Shown here: in pieces, positions 1 through 6,972 of the stretch
Numbering within the stretch: position 1 is the first letter of the stretch
Layout: each line of letters opens with the position of its first letter
DNA from: Hyphomicrobiales bacterium
GTDB taxonomy: Bacteria; Pseudomonadota; Alphaproteobacteria; Rhizobiales; Kaistiaceae
NCBI GenBank assembly: GCA_017305815.1
Contig: JAFKJZ010000071.1
Coordinates: 1 to 9,578 of the forward strand
Length of the DNA stretch: 9,578 nt
Direction: 5' to 3'
The notes under the pieces: model-generated
The model's input: the letters and a program-made list of their open reading frames with translations, nothing else
Databases searched by the model: none
Told to the model about the DNA's origin: nothing
Program-made: the position numbers and the translations under genes

Positions 1-326
1 GCTCGCTCGCGGCGGGCGCGATCCAGCGCAATCCGCGCACCGACGGCTCGGTCTGCGACGCGCTGATGGCGCCGCAGCCGGGGGCGATCGGCTTCGCCAT
101 CAACAGCGCCACCGGCGCGCATGCGATCGCCGTCTCTGACGCCGAGGCGCTGGCCGCCGTGGCGTTTGCCTTCCGCACGCTGAAGCTCGTGGTCGAGCCG
201 GGTGGGGCGGTGGCGCTGGCAGGCCTTCTCTCGGGGCGGATCGACGCGCGCGGAAAGACGGTGGTGATCCTGCTTTCCGGCGGCAATATCGATCCGGTGG
301 TTCTGGAGCGCGCGCTCGCGGCGTGA
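1..326 (+). CDS. Threonine/serine dehydratase, PLP-dependent (C-terminal part, 5' truncated)
   Basis: The gene runs in from the left edge; reading begins at base 3 and stops at TGA 324-326, leaving 107 residues. Visible are a CDAL-APQPG segment, a VSDAEALAAVAFAF helix, a KLVVEPGGAVALAGLL segment and a near-terminal LLSGGN motif. This arrangement is typical of the end of fold-type II PLP enzymes of the threonine ammonia-lyase/serine dehydratase/serine racemase group; in that family the EPGGA segment lies close to the cofactor. No ACT regulatory domain follows, so it would be the short, biodegradative-like form. The reaction would be removal of ammonia from threonine or serine to give a 2-oxo acid, in the cytoplasm. 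Substrate cannot be fixed from the C-terminus, and related hydroxy-amino-acid lyases or racemases remain possible. The lysine-bearing N-terminal half lies outside the window. Confidence 0.85.
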   Translation, partial: SLAAGAIQRNPRTDGSVCDALMAPQPGAIGFAINSATGAHAIAVSDAEALAAVAFAFRTLKLVVEPGGAVALAGLLSGRIDARGKTVVILLSGGNIDPVVLERALAA

Positions 327-348
327 TAGGCACTCTCCCGCGCCGGTA

Positions 349-368
349 GGCGCCGGTCCGCCGGCGCC
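349..368 (+). terminator. Strong hairpin after the dehydratase gene
   Basis: A perfect 8-bp inverted repeat (GGCGCCGG / CCGGCGCC) encloses a TCCG loop, which fits the stable UNCG tetraloop class. It begins 22 nt after the dehydratase stop and 64 nt before the next start. No T-run follows, so it is either a poor intrinsic terminator or a 3'-end stabilising hairpin. The octamer CCGGTCCG occurs at 353-360 and again at 369-376. The rest of the 327-432 gap shows no gene or clear promoter. Confidence 0.5.
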
Positions 369-432
369 CCGGTCCGCTCCCCCAATCTTCCGCCGCGAAC
401 CCCTGCTGCGGTTTTCAGCTCCACAGGCATCC

Positions 433-1557
433 ATGGTTGCCGCGCCGCGCCATTTCGGCCCCCGCATCTCGCTCTTCTACACGGGCTTCTTCGTCGTCGG
501 CGGCCTGGTGACGCCGTTCTTTCCGGTCTGGCTCCACCTGCGCGGCCTGACGCCGGAGCAGATCGGCGTCTGCCTGGCGTTTCCGCTCGCGGCGCGCCTC
601 GTGTTCATGCCGCTTGGCAGCGCCTTCGCCGACCGCGCGCCGAATCGCCGCTTCGCCATCATCCTGTTCGCGTTGCTCGGACTGCTGCTGTTCATCCCGG
701 CGACGCTCGTCAGCGGCTATTGGCCGATCCTGATCCTGACCGGCCTGGCGACCGCGACGCTCGGCATGACCATGCCGGCGATCGACGCCCTGGCGCTGAC
801 CGGCGTGCGCCGCTTCGGGCTAGACTACGGCAAGATGCGGGTCTGGGGCTCGATCAGCTTCATCGTCGTCAGCCTGGTCGGCGGCGTCATCATCGGCCAT
901 TTCGGCAACGGCGTGCTTTCGCCGCTGCTGATCGGCAGCTATGTCGTCGCGACGCTTTCCGCCTTCCTGCTGCCGGTCACGCCGCCCGAGATCCGGGCGG
1001 CCGACGACGCTGCGAAGCCGGAGGTCGTCTCGGCGCGTTCGATCCTGACCAGCCGCAGCTTCCTTGTCGTCATCATCTCGGCCTCCCTGATCACCGCGAC
1101 CCATGCCGTCTTCTACAGTTTCGGCACGATCCACTGGGAGAAGCTCGGCTTCATTTCCGGCCGGGCGCTGCGCAAGGTAGCGCCCGAGCGGCTGATTCTG
1201 TTCGGCGCCATCGCCGCGATCGTGCGGTGGTCGCTGTTCCCGCTGGCGACCAATCTCTGGACCTCGCTGGCGCTGCAGATGCTGCACGCGCTGACTTTCG
1301 CCGCCGTTTATGCCGGCATGCAACTCGCGGTCGCGCGCGACGTGCCGGAGGAGATGACGGCCTCGGCGCAGGGCATCTGGCAGACCGGCTCCGGCCTGGC
1401 GCTGGCGCTCGCCACGCTGCTGGCGGGGCCGCTCTACGGCCATCTGGGCGCAGCGGCTTTCCCCGTGATGACGATCGCCGGCGTGGTCGCCGTGGTGGTT
1501 CTGATGCTGCCGAAGGGGCGTCGGGTCAGCCCCACAGCGCCGGAGCGGGCGGGCTGA
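433..1557 (+). CDS. MFS transporter, HcaT/MFS_1-like family, apparently lacking one TM helix
   Basis: A 374-residue, strongly hydrophobic inner-membrane protein. The N-terminus (ISLFYTGFFVVGGLVTPFFPVWL) and the motif RVWGSISFIV near residues 136-145 resemble the phenylpropionate-permease-like (HcaT) branch of the major facilitator superfamily. Visible helices lie near 13-33, 43-60, 74-93, 97-118, 137-157, 162-181, 208-232, 253-271, 275-300, 314-335 and 343-360: eleven, not twelve. After HWEKLGF (to residue 240) family members usually continue with an IG-LWA-GV-AEI-LF helix before SGR-L; here ISGRAL follows directly, so about 20 residues appear missing in frame. The reading frame stays open. 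Substrate is unknown. The start is the first ATG, with only a weak Shine-Dalgarno sequence. The last 32 bp overlap the convergent dgcA gene. The family call is firm; whether the protein is functional is doubtful. Confidence 0.85.
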   Translation: MVAAPRHFGPRISLFYTGFFVVGGLVTPFFPVWLHLRGLTPEQIGVCLAFPLAARLVFMPLGSAFADRAPNRRFAIILFALLGLLLFIPATLVSGYWPILILTGLATATLGMTMPAIDALALTGVRRFGLDYGKMRVWGSISFIVVSLVGGVIIGHFGNGVLSPLLIGSYVVATLSAFLLPVTPPEIRAADDAAKPEVVSARSILTSRSFLVVIISASLITATHAVFYSFGTIHWEKLGFISGRALRKVAPERLILFGAIAAIVRWSLFPLATNLWTSLALQMLHALTFAAVYAGMQLAVARDVPEEMTASAQGIWQTGSGLALALATLLAGPLYGHLGAAAFPVMTIAGVVAVVVLMLPKGRRVSPTAPERAG

Positions 1558-2509
1558 CGAGGCTTCCCTCGTAGACGAGGCCCGGCGAACGGTCGCGCGC
1601 CAGAAGCAGCGGCCCGTCCAGGTCGACGAAGGCGGCGTCCTGAGCGAGCAGCACCGCCGGCGCCATGGCGAGCGACGTGCCGACCATGCAGCCGACCATC
1701 AGCGCGAACCCGTGCGTCTCGGCGGCGGCGCGTAGGTGCAGCGCCTCGGTCAGGCCGCCGGTCTTGTCGAGCTTGATGTTGATCGCGTCATAGCTGCCGG
1801 CGAGGCGGCCGAGATCGTCGGCGACATGCAGGCTCTCGTCCGCGCAGACCGGCACCGGGCGGTCGGCATGGCGTAGCAGTTCGTCGCCGCCGGCCGGCAG
1901 CGGTTGTTCGATCAATTCGACACCGGCCGCCACGCAGGCGCCCATGTTGGCGTCGAAGTTTTCCGGCGACCACGCTTCGTTGGCGTCGACGATGATCCGG
2001 CTCTCCGGCGCGCCGCGCCGCACGGCGGCGATCCGCTCGCGGTCGCCGTCGCCGCCGAGCTTCACCTTGAGGAGAGGGCGGTGGGCGGCGATCCGCGCCG
2101 CCTCTTCCATGCTGTCGGGCGTTCCGAGGCTGAGCGTATAGGCGGTGACCAGAGCGCGCGGCGCGGTGAGCCCGAGCCTTGCCGCGACCGGGACGCCGCT
2201 CGTCTTCGCCTCGAGATCCCAGAGCGCGCAATCGACGGCGTTTCGGGCGGCGCCCGGCGGCATCGCAGCGCGCAGCGCCTCGCGGTCCGGCGGGGCGGAG
2301 AAACCGTCGAGCGCCGTACGGATGCTGCCGACGACTCCGTCGATGGTCTCGCCATAGCGCGCATAGGGAACGCACTCGCCGCGTCCGGTAGCCTGCCCAT
2401 CGCCGAGCGTGACGACGACGACATGGGCCTCGGTGCGGGCGCCGCGCGAGATGACGAAGCTGCCGGCGATCGGCCAGCTCTCGACGTCGACGGAGAAGGG
2501 GAAGGTCAT
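1526..2509 (-). CDS. dgcA: N-acetyl-D-glutamate racemase DgcA (enolase superfamily, dipeptide-epimerase-like)
   Basis: A 327-residue cytoplasmic enzyme of the enolase superfamily, muconate-lactonising/dipeptide-epimerase subgroup. The N-terminal capping domain covers about residues 1-110 (GRGECVPYARYGET near 42-55; NAVDCALWDLEAK near 90-102). The barrel shows the KxK base motif (LLKVKLGG, K148/K150), three acidic metal ligands (D175 in VDANEAW, E201 in LIEQPLP, D224 in CADES), and the opposite-face lysine in NIKLDKTGG (K246 or K249). All expected catalytic residues are therefore present. Alone it would be annotated L-Ala-D/L-Glu epimerase. Pairing with dgcN supports the published role of racemising N-acetyl-D-glutamate to N-acetyl-L-glutamate. 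The start is the ATG inside an ATGA overlap with the dgcN stop, implying translational coupling. The 3' end overlaps the opposing MFS gene. A muropeptide dipeptide epimerase is the main alternative. Confidence 0.85.
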   Translation of the reverse strand: MTFPFSVDVESWPIAGSFVISRGARTEAHVVVVTLGDGQATGRGECVPYARYGETIDGVVGSIRTALDGFSAPPDREALRAAMPPGAARNAVDCALWDLEAKTSGVPVAARLGLTAPRALVTAYTLSLGTPDSMEEAARIAAHRPLLKVKLGGDGDRERIAAVRRGAPESRIIVDANEAWSPENFDANMGACVAAGVELIEQPLPAGGDELLRHADRPVPVCADESLHVADDLGRLAGSYDAINIKLDKTGGLTEALHLRAAAETHGFALMVGCMVGTSLAMAPAVLLAQDAAFVDLDGPLLLARDRSPGLVYEGSLVSPPAPALWG

Positions 2510-3519
2510 GGTCTCGGGAAGTCCTGCGCGATGCGGTCGACGATCGGCTGCACGCCGGTGCGGATCGGGTCGACGGCGGGAATGCCATGTTCCGCCGCCG
2601 CTGCATCCAGCGCTTTGCGGGCGGCCTCGTCGTCGAGCGCCTCCGTGTTGATGGCGATGCCGACGCAGCGGATCGCCGGGTTTGTGAGCCGGCCGCAGGC
2701 GACGGTGAGGTCGATCACCTCGCGGATCGTCGGCAGCGGATGGGCGACGCCGCGCATCGTGGTGCGCGTCGGCTCGTGGCAGACGACGAAGGCGTCCGGC
2801 TGGGCGCCATGCAGCAGACCCAGCGTCACCCCGGCGAAGGAGGGGTGAAACAGCGAACCCTGTCCCTCGATCAGGTCCCAGTGGCCGGCATCGGCCGCCG
2901 GCGACAGCCATTCGACGGCGCCGGAGATGAAATCGGCGACGACGGCGTCGATCGCGACCCCGCGGCCGGAGATGAACACGCCGGTCTGGCCGGTGGCGCG
3001 GAAATCGGCGTCGAAGCCGGCGGCACGCATGCCGCGTTCCAGGGCGAGGGCGGTGTATTTCTTGCCGACCGAGCAATCCGTGCCGACGGTGAGCAGGCGC
3101 AGCCCGTCGCGCTTCGTGCCCTTGCCGGTGGCGAAGCGCTGGGTCGAATGGCGGACGTCGTGCAGCTTGCCGCCCGAACGCTGGGCCGCGGCGCGAATCG
3201 CCGGCTGGTCGCCAAGCCGCGAATGGAGGCCGGAGGCGACGTCGAAGCCGGCGTCGAGGGCCTCGACGATCGACGCGATCCAATGCTCAGGCAGCACGCC
3301 CCCGGCATTGACGGCGCCGACGATCATCGTGCGCACGCCGGCGGCCTTCGCTTCGGCGACCGTCATGTCGGGGATTTTCGCATCGGCCTTGCAGCCGGCG
3401 AGTCGCAACTGGCCGAGGCACCATTCCGGCCGCCAGTCGACGATTCCGAGCGCCGTCTTCGCCGCCAGGGCGTCCGGAACGTCACCCAAAAACAACAGGT
3501 AGGGTGTTGCGATCTCCAT
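2506..3519 (-). CDS. dgcN: D-glutamate N-acetyltransferase DgcN (DUF1611 family)
   Basis: A 337-residue protein of the DUF1611 family, described as the acetyltransferase that converts D-glutamate to N-acetyl-D-glutamate ahead of DgcA. The opening METATPYLLFLGD-like segment (residues 1-13, here MEIATPYLLFLGD), DWRPEWCLGQL (28-38), the P-loop-like GTDCSVGKK (146-154), ATGQTGVFISGRG (175-187), DLIEGQGSLFHPSFAGV (215-231) and CHEPTRTTMRG (247-257) resemble the conserved blocks of this family. There is no signal peptide, so it is cytoplasmic. An upstream in-frame TTG at 3540 exists, but the ATG at 3519 has AAGGA seven bases before it and matches the usual family N-terminus, so it is preferred. Its TGA stop overlaps the dgcA ATG by 4 bp. 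It is transcribed divergently from the MCE transporter operon. Confidence 0.87.
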   Translation of the reverse strand: MEIATPYLLFLGDVPDALAAKTALGIVDWRPEWCLGQLRLAGCKADAKIPDMTVAEAKAAGVRTMIVGAVNAGGVLPEHWIASIVEALDAGFDVASGLHSRLGDQPAIRAAAQRSGGKLHDVRHSTQRFATGKGTKRDGLRLLTVGTDCSVGKKYTALALERGMRAAGFDADFRATGQTGVFISGRGVAIDAVVADFISGAVEWLSPAADAGHWDLIEGQGSLFHPSFAGVTLGLLHGAQPDAFVVCHEPTRTTMRGVAHPLPTIREVIDLTVACGRLTNPAIRCVGIAINTEALDDEAARKALDAAAAEHGIPAVDPIRTGVQPIVDRIAQDFPRP

Positions 3520-3669
3520 CCCGTCATCCTTTCCGGCCAAGGGCTTGCCCGAGCTTCGTCGCTCGTGCGATCACCTTCGAGGTGAGGGAGCTTAGGAGGC
3601 GCCCGGCGGCGCCACAAGGGCCGCTCCCGTGCTCCGCTTCCGGAATGCAGCTTCGAACGCGGAGCGGTC
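3520..3669. promoter_or_regulatory. Divergent intergenic region between dgcN and the MCE transporter operon
   Basis: These 150 bp must carry the promoters of both divergent units, but I cannot pick a convincing -35/-10 pair on either strand. Three inverted repeats are visible: CGAGC/GCTCG at 3550-3565 (6-nt loop), TCACCT-TCG-AGGTGA at 3571-3585, and GGCGCC-CGGC-GGCGCC at 3598-3613. The 15-bp element at 3571-3585 is the least GC-biased and so the best operator candidate. AAGGA for dgcN (minus) and GGAG at 3661-3664 for the permease (plus) are the ribosome-binding sites. Confidence 0.4.
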
Positions 3670-4806
3670 GTGGCAACGGCAACAGCGGCGCAACTGGACT
3701 TCTCGGATGTCGACGGTGTGACCCGCTTGCGGGCCGTCGGCCCTTGGACCGTGCGCACCGTGGGCGACCTCGAGCCCTCGATCGACAAGGCCATCGCCGA
3801 CGTGTCCGGCGCTGCCGTCCTCGATCTTTCCGGCATCGACCATATCGATACGGCCGGCGCCTGGTTGCTGACGCGCCTGCAGCGCGGCTTGAGCGCCAAG
3901 CAGAGCAGCGTTTCTGTCGAAGGCGCTTCCGAGAATGCGCAGCGTCTGCTGGAGGCGCTCAATCCGACCGAGCGCGAAGTGCCGCCGCCGCCGCCGGAAA
4001 TCGGTGTCGCGCAGGAGCTGGTCGAGGCGATCGGCCGGACGATGTACTTCTCCTGGCAGGACTTCCTCGCGGGCCTCAACATCCTGGGCGGCGTCACGCG
4101 CGGCCTTGTCCGCGCGGTGGCCGACCCGGCGCGGTTCCGCCTCACCTCGATCGTCTTCCATATCGATCGCACCGGCCTGCGCGCCGTGCCGATCATCGCG
4201 CTGATGTCGCTCCTGATCGGCGCGATCATCGCGCAGCAGAGCGCCTTCCAGCTTCGCGCCTTCGGCGCCGAGATCTACGCCGTCGACCTCGTCGGCATCC
4301 TGGTCCTGCGCGAAATCGGCGTGCTCCTGACCGCGATCATGATCGCCGGCCGCTCGGGCAGCGCCATCACGGCCGAAATCGGCTCGATGAAGATGCGTGA
4401 GGAGATCGACGCGCTGAACGTCATCGGCGTCGATCCCGTCGAAGTGCTGATCATGCCGCGCATCGTGGCGCTCGTGATCGTCCTGCCGCTGCTGGTCTTC
4501 CTCGCCGATATGGCGGCGCTGTTCGGCGCGGGGCTGGTGAGCTGGGCCTATATCGGGCTGGCGCCGGAAGCCTTCATCGATCGCGTCCGCGATGCCGTGG
4601 CGCTCAACACGCTGTTCGTCGGCCTGATCAAGGCGCCGTTCATGGCGCTGATCATCGGCATCATCGCCGCTTCCGAGGGACTGAGCGTGCGCGGCAGCGC
4701 CGCCTCGCTCGGCCAGCACACGACGGCGGCCGTGGTGAAGTCGATCTTCACGGTCATCCTGGTCGACGGCCTGTTCGCACTCTACTTCGCCGCGGTGAAC
4801 TACTGA
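3670..4806 (+). CDS. MlaE-family ABC permease with N-terminal STAS domain
   Basis: A 378-residue inner-membrane permease of an MCE-type lipid transporter. Residues about 8-98 form a STAS-like domain (LDLSGIDHIDTAGAWLLTRL at 51-70), followed by a five-proline linker (105-109). The MlaE/permease domain spans about 120-378. It shows the family signature REIG (214-217), AGRSGSAITAEIGSMKMREEIDAL (226-249, read as blocks) and TTAAVVKSI near 351-359, with hydrophobic spans near 172-190, 205-225, 264-290, 312-335 and 355-376. Canonical E. coli MlaE has no STAS domain; there the STAS protein MlaB is separate, so this looks like an MlaB-MlaE fusion. The STAS loop reads DTAGA rather than the phosphorylatable DSSG of anti-sigma antagonists. 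The GTG start has GGAG five bases upstream. This is the first gene of a four-gene operon resembling linKLMN, equivalent to linK. Confidence 0.92.
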   Translation: MATATAAQLDFSDVDGVTRLRAVGPWTVRTVGDLEPSIDKAIADVSGAAVLDLSGIDHIDTAGAWLLTRLQRGLSAKQSSVSVEGASENAQRLLEALNPTEREVPPPPPEIGVAQELVEAIGRTMYFSWQDFLAGLNILGGVTRGLVRAVADPARFRLTSIVFHIDRTGLRAVPIIALMSLLIGAIIAQQSAFQLRAFGAEIYAVDLVGILVLREIGVLLTAIMIAGRSGSAITAEIGSMKMREEIDALNVIGVDPVEVLIMPRIVALVIVLPLLVFLADMAALFGAGLVSWAYIGLAPEAFIDRVRDAVALNTLFVGLIKAPFMALIIGIIAASEGLSVRGSAASLGQHTTAAVVKSIFTVILVDGLFALYFAAVNY

Positions 4807-4807
4807 C

Positions 4808-5602
4808 ATGGTGCAGGCCTTGAACGACCATGGCAGCCAGAAGGAAGCCGTCATTAGCGGGCGGGGCATCACCGTCGGCTTTGGCGACCGGCTGATTCTC
4901 GAGAACCTGGATATCGACGTCTATCGCGGCGAGATCCTCGGCGTCGTCGGCGCCTCGGGCACCGGCAAGTCGGTGTTGCTGCGGACGATCCTCGGCCTGC
5001 AGGCGAAGCGCGCCGGCTCCGTCGAGATCCTCGGCACCGACTATGACGACGCCGATTCCGACACCCGCGCCTCGATCGACCGGCGGCTCGGCGTGCTGTT
5101 CCAGCAGGGGGCGCTGTTCTCGTCGCTGACCGTGCTGCAGAACATCGAATTTCCGATGCGCGAGCATCTGAAGCTGTCGCCGCGCCTGATGACTGAACTC
5201 GCCCGGGTCAAGATCGACCTGGTCGGCCTCGCGCCGGAGGCGGCCGACCGCATGCCGTCCGAGCTTTCGGGCGGCATGATCAAGCGCGCCAGCCTGGCGC
5301 GCGCGCTCGCGCTCGATCCCGACATCGTCTTCCTCGACGAGCCGACTTCCGGCCTCGATCCGATCGGCGCCGACGAATTCGATCAACTGATTGCCACGTT
5401 GCGCGATACTCTGGGGCTGACCGTGTTCATGGTGACGCATGATCTCGACAGCCTGCATACGGTCTGCGACCGAATCGCGGTATTGGGCAATCGTCATGTT
5501 CTGGTCGAGGGAACCATGCAGGATATGCTGGATTTCGACGATCCCTGGGTTCAGAAGTATTTCCGTGGCGTGCGGGCGCGTCGCGTGGAGAACGAAGCTT
5601 AA
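4808..5602 (+). CDS. MlaF-family ABC transporter ATP-binding protein
   Basis: A 264-residue cytoplasmic ATPase that powers the MCE transporter. The complete ABC motif set is present: Walker A GASGTGKS (48-55), Q-loop LFQQGALFSSLTV (97-109, with Q99/Q100), signature LSGGM (153-157), Walker B IVFLDE (173-178), D-loop SGLDP (181-185) and switch histidine H211 in VTHD. The QQGALFSSLTV and LSGGM variants are characteristic of the MlaF/Ttg2A/LinL group rather than of general importers. The ATG lies one base after the permease stop, so translation is probably coupled. The stop codon shares one base with the next start (TAATG). The closest functional equivalents are MlaF and LinL. All catalytic residues are intact. 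Confidence 0.95.
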   Translation: MVQALNDHGSQKEAVISGRGITVGFGDRLILENLDIDVYRGEILGVVGASGTGKSVLLRTILGLQAKRAGSVEILGTDYDDADSDTRASIDRRLGVLFQQGALFSSLTVLQNIEFPMREHLKLSPRLMTELARVKIDLVGLAPEAADRMPSELSGGMIKRASLARALALDPDIVFLDEPTSGLDPIGADEFDQLIATLRDTLGLTVFMVTHDLDSLHTVCDRIAVLGNRHVLVEGTMQDMLDFDDPWVQKYFRGVRARRVENEA

Positions 5603-6972
5603 TGGAAACGCGCGCCAACTATGCGACGATCGGACTGTTCACGCTGGGCGTGATCGTCGCCTGTTTCGTCTTCATCTACTGGCTGGCGCGCTATGACGAG
5701 AGCGGCATCCGCAAGCCGCTGCGCATCCTCATACCGGGTTCCGTCGCCGGCCTCGCCTCGGGCAGCCAGGTGCTGTTCAACGGCATCAAGGTCGGCGAGG
5801 TGAACACGCTCCGGATCAATGCCGAGAACCCGAACCAGGTCGAGGCGATGGTTTCGGTCGACCCGAACCAGCCGATCAAGGCCGACACCAAGGCTTCGCT
5901 GGGCATCCAGGGCCTGACGGGCCTCGCCTATATCGAGCTCAAGGGTGGCTCGGGCAACCTGCCGAACCTGCTCGACCAGCCCGGGATTCCGACGCTGCTG
6001 GCGCAGGGATCGGGCCTGCAGGACCTGATCTCGAGCGCCCAGGACCTGGTCACCAAGGTCAACCAGGCCGTCGACCGGGTGAACGGTTTCATCGATACCG
6101 CCGAGCCGTCGCTGACGACCTCGGTCAAGAACGTGCAGACCTTCACCGACGCGCTCGCCCAGAACTCCGAGGGCGTGAAGGAGTTCATGAACAATTTCGG
6201 CGACCTCTCCAAGCGGATCGGCTCGCTGTCGGAAAGCCTGGCCGGCGTCGTCGGCAAGGCCGACAAGATCATCTCGGCCATCGACCCGACCAAGGTCGCC
6301 GACACGCTCGCCAACATCGACAAGGTCACGGAAAAGCTGTCCGCCTCCTCGGACGCCTTCCCCGAGATCATCGGCAATGTACGGCAGATCTCCGAGCAGC
6401 TCGAAAAGGCGCTGGACGGCGCGCAGCAGATCATCGCCGCGATCCAGGTCGAGGCGGTCAAGAGCACGATCAACGACATCGCGACGGTCGCCCGCCGCGT
6501 CCAGAACGCCACCGTCGACGTCAACAAGATTGTCGCCGACGCCGGCAAGACCGTCTCGGACGCCAAGGACTTTGTCGCCGGCGTGAAGGCGAAGCAGGGC
6601 GACATCGACCTGATCGTCAACAACACGCGCGACATGGTGCAGAAGCTGAACGCCGCCTCGACCCGCATCGATGGCATCCTCGGCAAGGTGCAGGACCTCG
6701 TCACCGACCCGAACGGCAAGAACTTCTTCGCCGAGGCGACCGCCGCCGCAGCCGCGATCCGCAAGGTCGCCGAGGCGTTCTCCGGCAAGGCCGGCCAGAT
6801 CGCCAGCAACCTCGCGAATTTCACCGGCCCGGGCCTGCGCAACGTCGATGGCCTGGTTGACCAGCTCCGCCGCACGACGACGCAGTTCGACCGGACGCTG
6901 AACTCGATCCAGAGCAATCCGCAGCGCTTCATCTTTGGCAATCCGAGCGTACAGGACTACAACCGGAAATGA
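5602..6972 (+). CDS. MlaD-like MCE-domain protein with long helical C-terminal tail
   Basis: A 456-residue membrane-anchored periplasmic lipid-binding subunit. One N-terminal transmembrane helix lies near residues 9-28, followed by a single MCE domain about 38-115 (LASGSQVLFNGIKVGEV at 51-67, LTGLAYIELKGG at 105-116). From about residue 130 to 440 it is predicted to be mostly helical, rich in Ala, Val, Asp, Lys and Asn with recurring hydrophobic spacing, for example DLISSAQDLVTKVNQAVDRV, and contains no second MCE domain. E. coli MlaD is about 183 residues, so this tail is unlike MlaD but like the single-MCE, long-helix proteins of LinM and mycobacterial Mce type. It probably forms a periplasm-spanning conduit on the MlaE/MlaF complex. 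The ATG overlaps the ATPase stop by one base, and its own TGA overlaps the next ATG (ATGA). Confidence 0.93.
   Translation: METRANYATIGLFTLGVIVACFVFIYWLARYDESGIRKPLRILIPGSVAGLASGSQVLFNGIKVGEVNTLRINAENPNQVEAMVSVDPNQPIKADTKASLGIQGLTGLAYIELKGGSGNLPNLLDQPGIPTLLAQGSGLQDLISSAQDLVTKVNQAVDRVNGFIDTAEPSLTTSVKNVQTFTDALAQNSEGVKEFMNNFGDLSKRIGSLSESLAGVVGKADKIISAIDPTKVADTLANIDKVTEKLSASSDAFPEIIGNVRQISEQLEKALDGAQQIIAAIQVEAVKSTINDIATVARRVQNATVDVNKIVADAGKTVSDAKDFVAGVKAKQGDIDLIVNNTRDMVQKLNAASTRIDGILGKVQDLVTDPNGKNFFAEATAAAAAIRKVAEAFSGKAGQIASNLANFTGPGLRNVDGLVDQLRRTTTQFDRTLNSIQSNPQRFIFGNPSVQDYNRK

Noticed and set aside
353..376. Tandem CCGGTCCG repeats as a possible repeat array
   Set aside because: Only two copies, one inside the hairpin; explained by simple GC-rich sequence.
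720..1574. 284-codon plus-strand frame overlapping the MFS gene
   Set aside because: It is a frame-shifted shadow of the permease, with an Arg/Asp/Ala-rich product lacking hydrophobic segments.
1526..3283. Extension of the dgcA frame upstream to a 585-residue protein
   Set aside because: The added part overlaps dgcN out of frame and is Arg-rich nonsense; the ATG at 2509 gives a normal-length enzyme.
3517..3540. TTG start for dgcN at 3540
   Set aside because: It would place the AAGGA ribosome-binding site inside the coding sequence; the ATG at 3519 has proper spacing and the family's usual first residues.
3592..4872. 426-codon minus-strand frame opposite the STAS-permease gene
   Set aside because: Product is rich in Arg, His, Asp and Gln with no domain; the permease on the other strand is certain.
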